A stretch of DNA of 64,000 bases from Chloroflexota bacterium (GTDB taxonomy: Bacteria > Chloroflexota > Anaerolineae > Anaerolineales > Villigracilaceae). Under the pieces are notes generated by a model that searched no databases, had not been told where the DNA came from, and saw only the letters and a list, made by a program, of their open reading frames with translations. Position 1 is the stretch's first letter, and every line of letters starts with the position of its first letter. The translations under genes were made by a program, and so were the position numbers. Shown here in pieces: positions 9,559 to 17,312 of the stretch. The stretch is taken from positions 240,873-304,872 of the forward strand of contig JACRPQ010000005.1 in assembly GCA_016223135.1 (NCBI GenBank), read 5' to 3'.

Positions 9559-10458
9559 TTACGATGTTATTGCTTGTCTCGCCAGCGCAATCGCGCCCAG
9601 CATTCCGGCGCGGCTTCCGAGCGCGGGGTGGACGATGTAGCCGTCCATGTGTTGAGTGACGGCGGGCGATTGGACGTAACCGTTCAGCAGTGTTTGCACC
9701 TCTGTGCGAATGAGGGGCAGCAGGTCATCCCGTCCGCCCACGCCGCCGCCGATGATGATGCGCTGAGGGGAGAATGTGAGGATGTAGTTTACCAGCGCCA
9801 GGGCGATGTAGTGCGCTTCCAGCCTCCAGGCAGGGTGATCGGATGGGAGCGTTTCGGCGCGCTGACCCCAGCGTTTTTCGAGGGCGGGACCGGATGCCAG
9901 CCCCTCGAAGCAGTCCTTATGAAAGGGACAGGCGCCCTCGAACGGGTCGCCGATGCGGTCGTGCGGGAGCAGGATGTGTCCCATTTCGGGGTGAAGCAGT
10001 CCGTGCAGGAGTTTGCCGTTTGCCATCATGCCGCCGCCGATGCCGGTGCCAACCGTCAGGTAGAGGAAGGTCTCCAGCCCTTGCGCCGCGCCCCACGTCC
10101 ACTCGCCGAGCGCCGCGCCGTTGACATCGGTATCGAATGCGATGGGAAGGTCGAAGGCGGAACGAAGCGGTCCCACGATGTCGGCGTTCGTCCAGCCGGG
10201 CTTGGGGGTGGAGAGGATGCGTCCGTAGGCGGGCGAGGCAGGATGCGGGTCGAGCGGACCGAACGAGGCGACGCCCAAGGCGGAGAGTCTGCCGAAATCC
10301 CGTTCCGCCTGTTTGAAGAAATCAACGGCTTGTCTCAGCGTTTCTGCAGGCGTGGTGGTTGGGAAACGCGCTTCGCGGCGGATGTCGCCTGGCGCTGTCC
10401 CCACCGCGCAGAGAAATTTTGTCCCGCCGCCTTCGATGCCGCCGAAGAGATGTGTCAT
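9559..10458 (-). CDS. ROK-family sugar kinase (fructokinase-like)
   Basis: About 299 residues. The ATP-binding loop IEGGGTKF opens the protein, [12 protein letters not shown] carries the catalytic Asp region, and HPEMGH followed by [10 protein letters not shown] forms the ROK zinc site (one His, several Cys). This combination is typical of the ScrK/GmuE-type fructokinase branch, so phosphorylation of a hexose such as fructose is likely, but sugar choice cannot be read from sequence. ATG 10458 is preferred because it overlaps the stop of the upstream lipoprotein gene in an ATGA arrangement; ATG 10467 is an alternative. Cytoplasmic. Confidence 0.9.
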   Translation of the reverse strand: MTHLFGGIEGGGTKFLCAVGTAPGDIRREARFPTTTPAETLRQAVDFFKQAERDFGRLSALGVASFGPLDPHPASPAYGRILSTPKPGWTNADIVGPLRSAFDLPIAFDTDVNGAALGEWTWGAAQGLETFLYLTVGTGIGGGMMANGKLLHGLLHPEMGHILLPHDRIGDPFEGACPFHKDCFEGLASGPALEKRWGQRAETLPSDHPAWRLEAHYIALALVNYILTFSPQRIIIGGGVGGRDDLLPLIRTEVQTLLNGYVQSPAVTQHMDGYIVHPALGSRAGMLGAIALARQAITS

Positions 10459-11687
10459 GGACCCCATTTTAATCGCTGAGCGTAGGGAATGAGAACCACG
10501 TTGGGGCGCGAGTCGGTGTACACGATTTCCACCCGCCCGCCAATATAGACATCGGTAATTGGGGCAAAGGCAACCAGGACGAAACTGGCGTCGGGCGCCC
10601 AGAGCGCTTCGTTCATGAGTTCGAACGTGTCGGGGCGCAGGATGGTTCGCCCGGTCACGCCATCGGGAGCGGAGCGCACCAACTGCATGGGCGCGCGCTG
10701 GACGAACTCCTCTTCGGGCCTGAAGTTGACGAAGAAGTAGTACAACTGACCGTCGGGAGCGAGGTAGGCGTCTGAAGGGATGTTATACGTGCCGTCGCCC
10801 GCTTCGCCCGGCAGGAGGGTGGTGACGTTTCCGCTGGATGCGTCCACGCGCCACATGCCAGCCACGAACATGCCCATGTAGGGATACGCCGAATACAGGG
10901 CGGCGCTGTCGGCGGTCCAAGTTGGTTCGCCGCAGCAAATGGTTGCGGGATCCACGCTATTCAGCCGCACGAGGGTATTGCCGTTCGGGTAGTAGATGGC
11001 AGATGAACTGCCCTCATAGTAACCTAGCGAGATGAGCAGTTTTTGCCCGTCGGGCGAGTATTTTTCGGGCCAATATAGTTCACGCGGGATGAGCAGCCCG
11101 CCGCCGGCGTCATCCCACTGGTTTTCGAGAACGAGGTTGGAGACGCCCGTCTCCAGCGAATAAAAATTCAAACCGCCCCGCCCGTAGGCGATGCTCTGTC
11201 CATCGGGGGAGAAGACCGGGGAATTGATGCTCGTGAGGAAAGGGTTGTTCTCGTCCACCGCGCCGCCATCCACAAGGACGCGTCTGCCTGAACCGTCTGC
11301 CTGAATCAGAATCATTTGGTTGTTCGCCACATAGACGACGCTACCGTCCAGCGGTGAGACATCATACGAGTCGACCGGACCGGGCTCAAAGGTGAGTTGG
11401 CGCGTCGTCACTCCGTCTCGCTCCATGCGAAAGACTTGGGAGAGGTTGGCGTTGTCATTGCCGAGGTAGTACAGACTGTGCGGCAGCAAAGCGGCGGGTT
11501 CGTCCGGCTCGGGGGTGATGCCGCTGGTTGGCGTAGCCGTCGTGACCGCCTCGAGGGTGGCTGCGACGATGGTCGCCAGCTGGTCGGGCGGGGAGGTCGC
11601 TTCGCCGCCTCCCAACGGCGAGTTACATGCCAGCGCGGCAAGCGCCAGCGCAAGAAAAACACTCAGAAGACGCGATTTTTGATTCAT
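10455..11687 (-). CDS. Beta-propeller (TolB/WD40-like) lipoprotein
   Basis: 410 residues. A signal peptide with lipobox LAALAC (Cys21) is followed by a Thr/Pro-rich linker to about residue 65. Repeated blades then contain motifs such as [21 protein letters not shown] and [11 protein letters not shown], spaced as in TolB-like or WD40-like propellers. It should be exported and lipid-anchored. No enzymatic residues are recognised and the role is unknown. It overlaps the ROK kinase start by four bases, which may reflect cotranscription only. Confidence 0.85.
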   Translation of the reverse strand: MNQKSRLLSVFLALALAALACNSPLGGGEATSPPDQLATIVAATLEAVTTATPTSGITPEPDEPAALLPHSLYYLGNDNANLSQVFRMERDGVTTRQLTFEPGPVDSYDVSPLDGSVVYVANNQMILIQADGSGRRVLVDGGAVDENNPFLTSINSPVFSPDGQSIAYGRGGLNFYSLETGVSNLVLENQWDDAGGGLLIPRELYWPEKYSPDGQKLLISLGYYEGSSSAIYYPNGNTLVRLNSVDPATICCGEPTWTADSAALYSAYPYMGMFVAGMWRVDASSGNVTTLLPGEAGDGTYNIPSDAYLAPDGQLYYFFVNFRPEEEFVQRAPMQLVRSAPDGVTGRTILRPDTFELMNEALWAPDASFVLVAFAPITDVYIGGRVEIVYTDSRPNVVLIPYAQRLKWGP

Positions 11688-11711
11688 CTCAACCTCGAAT
11701 TTATATTGATG

Positions 11712-11904
11712 TTACGCGGTAGCGCGAGATTTATCTCGCGTCTCTCTACCGTACATTTTTCTCGTGAAAAACCCTAAAGGTCTTTTTGGAAATTCTCAAA
11801 TTCACGAAGGGAAAGCAGACCTTTAGGGTCTCTGTGTACGGTAAAGAATCTCGCGTTTTCGGGCGACATGAATGTCGCACTACGAAGAAACTGCGTAGGG
11901 TGAG
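11712..11904. repeat. Composite intergenic repeat with palindromes
   Basis: The spacer holds CGCGAGAT-tt-ATCTCGCG (11723-11740), a nested copy of another repeat (11768-11843) and GCGACAT-ga-ATGTCGC (11863-11878), ending in CTGCGTAGGGTGAG. Similar blocks occur near 14484-14545, 46348-46459 and 62311-62421. No gene is visible here. Confidence 0.6.
11768..11843 (-). repeat. Dispersed CCTAAAGGTCT hairpin repeat, copy 1
   Basis: ACCCTAAAGGTCT and AGACCTTTAGGGT flank a loop of roughly 35 bases, followed by TGTACGGTA. On the minus strand the hairpin runs into a T-rich stretch, so it could also terminate the transcript of the sensor genes that ends at 11982. Related copies are at about 18551-18630 and 25755-25810. 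Confidence 0.7.
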
Positions 11905-11981
11905 TTTATAAAATACGGAGACACTGAAACATCCGTGTCTCCGCATTTCAGGATACTCACATTCACTTGTTTTGTTCCCGT

Positions 11982-12245
11982 TTACACCTGCTCAAAGCGT
12001 TCCACCGGCACAACAAACAGCGTAGCGCGCCGCTCGCCCGAAGGCAGGGGAGGCAGTTTGGCGCGAATCAATTCCAGGCAGGTTTCCACGCGCTCATCCA
12101 GCACACCAAGGAGAAGGGTCACAATACCGCTCCGCAAAAATCCGCCGGTGGATGCCACCCGCGTCACACGGTATTTCTCGGCGGTCAGCGCCTGGGTCAC
12201 TGTGTCGGCGTCGCTGTCTTTGACAATAAGGATGATCATTTTCAT
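11982..12245 (-). CDS. DarA-like (cyclic-di-AMP receptor family) small protein 1
   Basis: About 87 residues. ASTGGFLRSGIVTLLLGV closely follows the DarA/PstA signature (ASTGGFL-x-x-G-x-T-x-LIGV), a PII-like trimer that binds cyclic di-AMP in the founding members. The C-terminal RRATLFVVPVERFEQV supplies the last strand. I start it at ATG 12245, which has GAGGAA upstream; ATG 12263 has no such site. It is last in a coupled minus-strand run after the antiporter and two other sensors. Ligand binding is inferred from family resemblance only; the protein could have lost or changed its ligand. Confidence 0.8.
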   Translation of the reverse strand: MKMIILIVKDSDADTVTQALTAEKYRVTRVASTGGFLRSGIVTLLLGVLDERVETCLELIRAKLPPLPSGERRATLFVVPVERFEQV

Positions 12246-12278
12246 GGGTTGTTCCTCGCTCATATTTTATCGTTGCGC

Positions 12279-12614
12279 CTAGAGCTCTTCAAAATGTTCC
12301 ACCGGCAGGGCGAAGATGGTGGCGCCGCCCACCGTGACCGGAACAGGCGTCGGCATGGGAAGAGGCGAACCCTCCAGCGGCAGCGTCAGATATTCGATGT
12401 GCTGTTTGCAGGTCTCCTGCAGAATCTTTATCGCTTCATCTTCCATGCCCTTACGCAAACCGATTAACAGCGTCGCATTTCGGCGTCCTAAAAAACCGCC
12501 CGCGCTGAACAGATACACCACCGGCATCTTCAATTTTTCGAGGGCGCGGGCAGCCTCCTCGCGGTCCTGTTCCTGAACAACTGCCAGCATCAATAAACGA
12601 ATTTGTCCATTCAT
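12279..12614 (-). CDS. DarA-like (cyclic-di-AMP receptor family) small protein 2
   Basis: 111 residues. FSAGGFLGRRNATLLIGL matches the same DarA core motif as the neighbouring protein, and the ending VGGATIFALPVEHFEEL is clearly paralogous to its VVPVERFEQV end. Between the core and the last strand is a longer insert with a proline-rich turn (PLPMPTPVP). The ATG overlaps the stop of the preceding sensor gene (ATGA), so the two are translationally coupled. Two DarA-like paralogs side by side suggest a hetero-oligomer or two different inputs; this is inference. Confidence 0.8.
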   Translation of the reverse strand: MNGQIRLLMLAVVQEQDREEAARALEKLKMPVVYLFSAGGFLGRRNATLLIGLRKGMEDEAIKILQETCKQHIEYLTLPLEGSPLPMPTPVPVTVGGATIFALPVEHFEEL

Positions 12615-12970
12615 TGGCTTTCTCTTTTCTCCAATCCGTAAGCCTTTACTATCGGCAACACCAATAGTATGCCGGTCTCGTGATTGTGCAAATCGCCCAC
12701 CACGCGTTGGGTGGCTTCGAGGATTTTATCTATCATAGACTCATCCTCCGCAGTTGTAAAGACCGTGCGGCTGAAGGTTTGCGCCATTTCGTAGAAGTCA
12801 TTGAGGGAAGGCATGAGGGGAATATCTTCCCGCAAGCCGCCCTTCAAGCGCAGACGGCGCATGCCCGTGCTGAGCATCACGGTGGCGCGCTGGACCCCAG
12901 CCGCATCCCAGGCTTCCAGCAATGGATCGAGCAAATTGGGATTATGCATCACAAACAGAATGAAGAACAT
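12611..12970 (-). CDS. PII-like small regulatory protein
   Basis: 119 residues with a beta-alpha-beta start (MFFILFVMHNPNLLDPLLEAW) and a final hydrophobic strand (GILLVLPIVKAYGL), consistent with a ferredoxin-like PII fold. It lacks the DarA ASTGGFL signature and any recognised PII T-loop, so it is a more distant member. Its ATG overlaps the antiporter stop by one base (TGATG) and its stop overlaps the next gene by four. Position strongly suggests regulation of the antiporter. The fold call is moderate and the ligand is unknown. Confidence 0.6.
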   Translation of the reverse strand: MFFILFVMHNPNLLDPLLEAWDAAGVQRATVMLSTGMRRLRLKGGLREDIPLMPSLNDFYEMAQTFSRTVFTTAEDESMIDKILEATQRVVGDLHNHETGILLVLPIVKAYGLEKRESQ

Positions 12971-14259
12971 CAGGCTTCCTCCTCTGACTCTGAACGATTT
13001 GACGCTTCAGGCTGGACCTTGACCTGCCTCGCCTCCAAAGGCTTTTTCTCTTCCTCATGTTTTTCTTGCGCAAACAGATACCGCAGGATGGGCGGTGTCA
13101 TCAACGTGGTGGCAAGCACCATCACGACGATCGCAGAAAATTCCTCAGGCGGTAAGAATCCCTGCCGAATCCCCACATCTGCCACAATCAACCCCACCTC
13201 GCCGCGCGAAATCATGCCTGCGCCGAGTTGCAAGGCTTCCTCCTTCGACAGTCCACCCCACCGCGCCCCCAGCCCGGCGCCCAGCCATTTTCCGCTCACC
13301 GCCGCAAAAATAATGACCAGCGTCAGCAACAGAATGCCCACGTGGAATTCTTGTAAATTGATGGATAAGCCGATATTCACGAAGAACACCGGCACGAACA
13401 AACCGTATGCCAGCGCATGTACGCCGCTCTCGATTTGTTCCTTTTCCGGGCAGCGTCCCAGCATGAGACCCGCCAGAAACGCGCCGGTGATCGCCGCCAT
13501 GCCGCCCAAAAACTCCGCCGCAATCCCGTAGGTAAACATGACAATGAGCGACATCGTCAACAATCCCTGACTGATGGGCAATTTTGAGGTTTGCCGGATG
13601 AGCCAGGGCAAGCCCCAAACTCCAAGCAAGACCGAGAAGACGAGGAACAGCGCCATTCGAAACAGGATTGCCAGAATATCCGCCGATGTCTCGCCGCCTC
13701 CCTGAATGCCCAGAAATACGGAGAGCAGCAGGATAATCAGAATATCGTCGAACACCGCAGCGCCCAACAGACTCAACCCCACGCGGCTGCGCAAGACTTT
13801 CAACTCAATCAAGGTTTGCGCTGAGATGCTGACGCTGGTGGCGCCAAGCGTCAGACCGAGGAAAAGGGCAGAGTTTGATTCCAGTCCAAACAGCACACCG
13901 GCGCCCCATCCCATCAACACAGGAAAGACCACGCCCCAAAAACCCGCCAGCGATGCCACGCGCACGTTTCGCCGCATCTCGCTGAAGTGAAGTTCAAGCC
14001 CGGCGATGAACATGAGCAGCAACACACCAAGCTCGGCAAACTCGGTAATCGTTTCCGACATGCTGTGCTGGATGAAAGGCAATTCGAGCAGGTTGATCAC
14101 CGAAGGACCCAGCAGAATACCCACGAGCAATTCACCCAGCACGGAGGGTTGTCCGAGCCGCACGCTGATATAACCAGCCGTTTTTGCACAGAAAAGAATT
14201 ACGGATACCAAAAAGGCAAGTTGAAGAAAGGCAGCCATGAGGTTTTCAGGAGTATACAA
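12970..14259 (-). CDS. CPA2-family cation/proton antiporter
   Basis: 429 residues with about 12-13 hydrophobic segments. Family features include LGQPSVLGELLVGILLGPS near the N-terminus and GAVFDDILIILLLSV, where paired Asp residues in the middle of the protein match the ion-binding DD or ND site of Na+/H+ and K+/H+ exchangers. Kef-type relatives carry a C-terminal RCK domain; here the tail after the last helix is only about 35 charged residues. The three small sensor proteins encoded directly downstream may supply the missing regulation. It exchanges a monovalent cation for protons; which cation is not evident. Confidence 0.9.
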   Translation of the reverse strand: MYTPENLMAAFLQLAFLVSVILFCAKTAGYISVRLGQPSVLGELLVGILLGPSVINLLELPFIQHSMSETITEFAELGVLLLMFIAGLELHFSEMRRNVRVASLAGFWGVVFPVLMGWGAGVLFGLESNSALFLGLTLGATSVSISAQTLIELKVLRSRVGLSLLGAAVFDDILIILLLSVFLGIQGGGETSADILAILFRMALFLVFSVLLGVWGLPWLIRQTSKLPISQGLLTMSLIVMFTYGIAAEFLGGMAAITGAFLAGLMLGRCPEKEQIESGVHALAYGLFVPVFFVNIGLSINLQEFHVGILLLTLVIIFAAVSGKWLGAGLGARWGGLSKEEALQLGAGMISRGEVGLIVADVGIRQGFLPPEEFSAIVVMVLATTLMTPPILRYLFAQEKHEEEKKPLEARQVKVQPEASNRSESEEEA

Positions 14260-14297
14260 CAGGTTTGAACGGAAAACAGGAGCAACGCCCGGAAAGA

Positions 14298-14450
14298 TAT
14301 GGCTTTCTCAAAGTCTGGATGCGAGCCTTCTTTGTACACGGATTTCTCGGAATGAACGGATTTCTTTCCGTTTTTCACGGAGAATTCCATATCATCCGTG
14401 CGATCCGTGTACAAAAATTGATCCCGTCAAGCGATAATGAGAAAGCCATA
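14298..14450. mobile_element. 153-bp MITE, copy 1
   Basis: Terminal inverted repeats TATGGCTTTCTCA and TGAGAAAGCCATA bound exactly 153 bases. Inside lies a second inverted pair (TTTGTACACGGAT and ATCCGTGTACAAA). The flanks are CCCGGAAAGA on the left and CCCGGAAAAA on the right, a 10-base target duplication with one mismatch. A second copy in reverse orientation lies at 51706-51858. It has no coding capacity, so it would need a transposase supplied in trans. Confidence 0.88.
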
Positions 14451-14624
14451 CCCGGAAAAATGCCGTGACCGTAAAAGTTCATGGCTCACCCTATGAGGCA
14501 GGGCGAGATTTGTCTCGTCTTTCCAGCCGACATAAATATCGCGGCGCAAATAAAGTGTGAAGCAGCAACTTGGGATTTTTTTCACCGCCAGGGAGGAATG
14601 GCGAGCCTGACAGATCGCCGCCTT
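14451..14624. repeat. Intergenic region with repeat fragments
   Basis: No gene is seen. A CTCACCCTATG segment followed by GCGAGATTTGTCTCG (14506-14520) is a fragment of the palindrome-rich repeat also found at 11.7 kb, and CTTGGGATTT recalls the 46.4 kb copy. Confidence 0.45.
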
Positions 14625-15335
14625 TTACAGCGGCTGTTTGGACGGAATGCCCGGCTTGCGCGGGTATTTGGGCGGCGTTGCCGCCACTTTTTCCACCACC
14701 ACCAGGTAGCGGTCGTCTGCCACGCCCGGCAAGTGGACCGGGATTAACTGTTCCAATTTGCCGCCCAGCATCTTCATTGCTCCCTCGGCAGATTGCGCCT
14801 CGGCGGGTCCGCTTTCGCCTTTTTGCGCAAGCATTCGCCCGCCGATTTTGAGGAGCGGAATCAAATATTCGCTCAATACATTGAGATTTGCCACCGCGCG
14901 CGCCACCGCCCAGTCATACGCTTCGCGGTGTTTGGGGTGTTGTCCCACATCCTCCACGCGTTTATGAATCACCTCCACATCCTCCAGCCCCAACACGCGG
15001 ATAATATGCTGGCAGAACATGGCTTTCTTGCCCACCGATTCCACCAGTGTCAGTTTCATGCTGGGATAGAGAATTTTGAGGGGAATGCCCGGGAAACCGG
15101 CGCCCGTTCCAACGTCTATGAGACGATGCGGAGGGTTCGCCTTCCAAGCCAGCACACAGGAGAACGAATCCAGAAAGTGCTTGGTGCGAATCGAATCCAT
15201 GTCGCGGATGGCGGTCAGGTTGAACTTCTGGTTCCATTCCATCAGTTCTTTTTCGTAAGTGATGAGCGCCATCACCTGCCGCCCGGTCATGTGGATATGA
15301 AATAATTCCTGCGCTTCGCGGACAAGTTTTTCCAT
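14625..15335 (-). CDS. rsmG: 16S rRNA m7G527 methyltransferase RsmG
   Basis: Methylates G527 of 16S rRNA with S-adenosylmethionine. 236 residues from ATG 15335. The N-terminal helix MEWNQKFNLTAIRD is the standard RsmG substrate-side motif, the SAM-binding loop is IDVGTGAGFPGIPLK, and the downstream VARAVANLNVLSEYLIPLL is conserved. A longer reading from 15413 adds residues unlike the family, so ATG 15335 was chosen. The C-terminus is slightly extended with a basic tail. It is preceded on the minus strand by a strong terminator and is likely expressed alone. Confidence 0.94.
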   Translation of the reverse strand: MEKLVREAQELFHIHMTGRQVMALITYEKELMEWNQKFNLTAIRDMDSIRTKHFLDSFSCVLAWKANPPHRLIDVGTGAGFPGIPLKILYPSMKLTLVESVGKKAMFCQHIIRVLGLEDVEVIHKRVEDVGQHPKHREAYDWAVARAVANLNVLSEYLIPLLKIGGRMLAQKGESGPAEAQSAEGAMKMLGGKLEQLIPVHLPGVADDRYLVVVEKVAATPPKYPRKPGIPSKQPL

Positions 15336-15372
15336 TGGGCGAATTATAAACCGTGAAGTGTCTCTTTCTCCC

Positions 15373-15403
15373 AAAAAAAGACCGTCATTTCTGACGGTCT
15401 TTT
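15373..15403 (-). terminator. Intrinsic terminator after the DUF4349 gene
   Basis: AAAAGACCGTCA and TGACGGTCTTTT form a perfect 12-bp stem around a four-base loop. On the minus strand seven T residues follow. It ends transcription of the DUF4349 gene before rsmG. Confidence 0.9.
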
Positions 15404-15418
15404 CATGTTGCAAAGGGT

Positions 15419-16429
15419 TTACTTTTTCACATTCTCATCTTTCGTCATAGCCTTGCCTCGTTTGAAGCGGCGGTAGAGCGCCCGCCCTCCGAGGAACGCG
15501 CCGTAGGACGGGATGGCGAGCAGAATGAGCGCGGGCAGATACGACAGGAAGAGACGAATCAAGAAGCGGGTGAACCCCTGCGTAAAGCGGATCAAATCCT
15601 GGATGGCGTCGTTGGCAGTGCCTTGCAATTTCCAGCCGCCAATCTCAATCGGTTTGACCTTTTCCTCGGCAATCAGTTGAATGCTGATGGCGGAGAGCGC
15701 AGCCGACTCCTCAAGATACTTGATCTGTCCCTTCAGCGATTCGATCTCCGTCTGAATGTTTTGTATCTGCATGTAAATGGCAAGCACATCCTCCGCCCTC
15801 TCAGCCGTCTCCATGATGCGCAGCAGTTCTTTTTCCGCTTTTTCCTTTGCCGCCAGGCGGGACTTCAAATCCACATACTGACTGGTGACATCCTGCCCGG
15901 AACGGTTTTCGTAGTCCACCTTGACCACGTCCGCCTTGATTTTTTCCAGCGCCTCATCCAGGCGTGCCGCCGGCACGCGGATGGTGATGCTGGCTTCCGG
16001 CACTTCGATTTGATTGGGTCCATAGGTGGAGCGGTACAGATTGGAAGAAACCACAAAGCCGCCCATTTCCACCGCCATCTGGGCAATCTCGTCCATGCGC
16101 GTCTTGGGGTCGGCAACGACAATCCTCATATCCACGTTCTGGATCACCAGCCGTTCGGTGGCAGCGCCGGCTGCCGGCTGTTCGTAGGATTTGACATAGT
16201 CGCTTGTGGTGTTCTGCAATTCAATGGACGGCACTGGCTGCATCGGCGCCTCCATGGCAGGCGCCAGCATGACTTGCGGCGCGCCTGCGCCGCCGTAGCC
16301 GTCGGGCAATTCATTGGAAATATTGCTGAAGGTGTTGCCGATCCTCGGCGAAAACAAGCCTGTGACGACGCCCACCAGCGTCAACACCACCACTGTGGTA
16401 ATTGTCACGGTAATCAAGGTTCTTTTCAT
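15419..16429 (-). CDS. DUF4349 membrane protein
   Basis: 336 residues from ATG 16429. A signal anchor (LITVTITTVVVLTLVGVV) is followed by a low-complexity linker, then the DUF4349 domain: VIQNVDMRIVVADP, a strand-rich region with SITIRVPA, and a coiled coil of about 50 residues (RLAAKEKAEKELLRIM) ending near ALSAISIQL. A C-terminal transmembrane helix (FLSYLPALILLAIPSY) and a basic tail close the protein. The family is membrane-bound and of unknown function. The longer N-terminal reading from 16522 is rejected because MKRTL begins a normal signal sequence. Confidence 0.87.
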   Translation of the reverse strand: MKRTLITVTITTVVVLTLVGVVTGLFSPRIGNTFSNISNELPDGYGGAGAPQVMLAPAMEAPMQPVPSIELQNTTSDYVKSYEQPAAGAATERLVIQNVDMRIVVADPKTRMDEIAQMAVEMGGFVVSSNLYRSTYGPNQIEVPEASITIRVPAARLDEALEKIKADVVKVDYENRSGQDVTSQYVDLKSRLAAKEKAEKELLRIMETAERAEDVLAIYMQIQNIQTEIESLKGQIKYLEESAALSAISIQLIAEEKVKPIEIGGWKLQGTANDAIQDLIRFTQGFTRFLIRLFLSYLPALILLAIPSYGAFLGGRALYRRFKRGKAMTKDENVKK

Positions 16430-16525
16430 GGGTTCTTCTCCTTTATGAACGCAAGGTGATTTCACCCTACAGACGAATCGCGTGCCGCAAAGTTCCTGCC
16501 CCCCGCCCGTTCTGTCGAACACCCT

Positions 16526-16564
16526 CCCCTATTTTCCAACCGAAGTTCATTGGAAAAATAGGGG
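16526..16564. other. Stable hairpin between phosphoesterase and DUF4349 genes
   Basis: CCCCTATTTTCCAA and TTGGAAAAATAGGGG pair with one bulged base around a 10-base loop. No clear T run follows on either strand, so termination is possible but not certain. Confidence 0.5.
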
Positions 16565-16579
16565 ATGGCTGGGGAGGGG

Positions 16580-17311
16580 TTACCACCCCTCGGAGAGACG
16601 AATGGCATGTTTTTCGGGCAGTTTTGCCTCGCGGATGCGCTGCTGCACTTCGGCAATGTCGTATTCCACCCGGCGCGGCTCCCAAACGTGACCTTCCGTT
16701 TCATAGATGGCATACGCCGCGCGCGGGTCGCGGTCGCGCGGCTGACCGACCGAGCCGGGATTGATGATCGCCCGCGGGCGCAGCCGGTAATGCTCTCCCG
16801 CGCGGATCGGCGCCAGACTCACCCGGTCGTTATCCACGTTCAACTGGAACATACACTGCAAATGCGAATGCCCCACAAAACACCACGACGTCGTGAAATG
16901 ATCGAAGTTCAGACGCGCCGAAAGCGTGTTCAAAATATATTCCCACACCGAGTCGCGCGGGCTGCCATGCACAATACTCACATCCCCGCGCACCTTCAAG
17001 TTCGAGGGCAGGGAGCGCAGAAAATCCATATTATCCGCCGTCAGCACTCGCTCGTGATATTCCAGCGTGCGGCGCGCATCGGTGTTGAAGACATCCAGCG
17101 GAATCTTGCCGATGACCGCCATGTCGTGATTGCCCAGGATGCAGGTCAAATTTGGGATTTCGCGGATTTCATCTATTACTGCATTGGGATCGGGACCATA
17201 GCCCACCATGTCCCCCAGGCACCAGGTTTCGTCCACAGGACCCGCGTCCTTCAACACCGCCTCCAGGGCGGTGTAATTCGCATGAATATCCGATATGACT
17301 AAAACGCGCAT
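16580..17311 (-). CDS. Calcineurin-like metallophosphoesterase
   Basis: 243 residues from ATG 17311. All five metal-site motifs are visible in order: SDIHAN, GDMVGYG, GNHD, VHGSPRD and GHSH. This is the compact YfcE/MJ0936-type architecture with a C-terminal strand (INPGSVGQPRD) that is characteristic of the group. These enzymes hydrolyse phosphodiesters or phosphomonoesters; the natural substrate is not predictable. It starts two bases beyond the coaBC stop on the same strand, so the two are probably cotranscribed. Cytoplasmic. Confidence 0.9.
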   Translation of the reverse strand: MRVLVISDIHANYTALEAVLKDAGPVDETWCLGDMVGYGPDPNAVIDEIREIPNLTCILGNHDMAVIGKIPLDVFNTDARRTLEYHERVLTADNMDFLRSLPSNLKVRGDVSIVHGSPRDSVWEYILNTLSARLNFDHFTTSWCFVGHSHLQCMFQLNVDNDRVSLAPIRAGEHYRLRPRAIINPGSVGQPRDRDPRAAYAIYETEGHVWEPRRVEYDIAEVQQRIREAKLPEKHAIRLSEGW

Positions 17312-17312
17312 T

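Noticed and set aside
14260-14400. Cyclic-di-AMP (ydaO-type) riboswitch upstream of the antiporter
   Set aside because: I looked for one because of the DarA-like genes. The space is largely taken by the MITE and no such structure is recognisable.
14199-14468. Several short reading frames around 14.2-14.5 kb and 51.2-51.9 kb with similar peptides
   Set aside because: They arise from the two copies of the same MITE, not from a duplicated gene.
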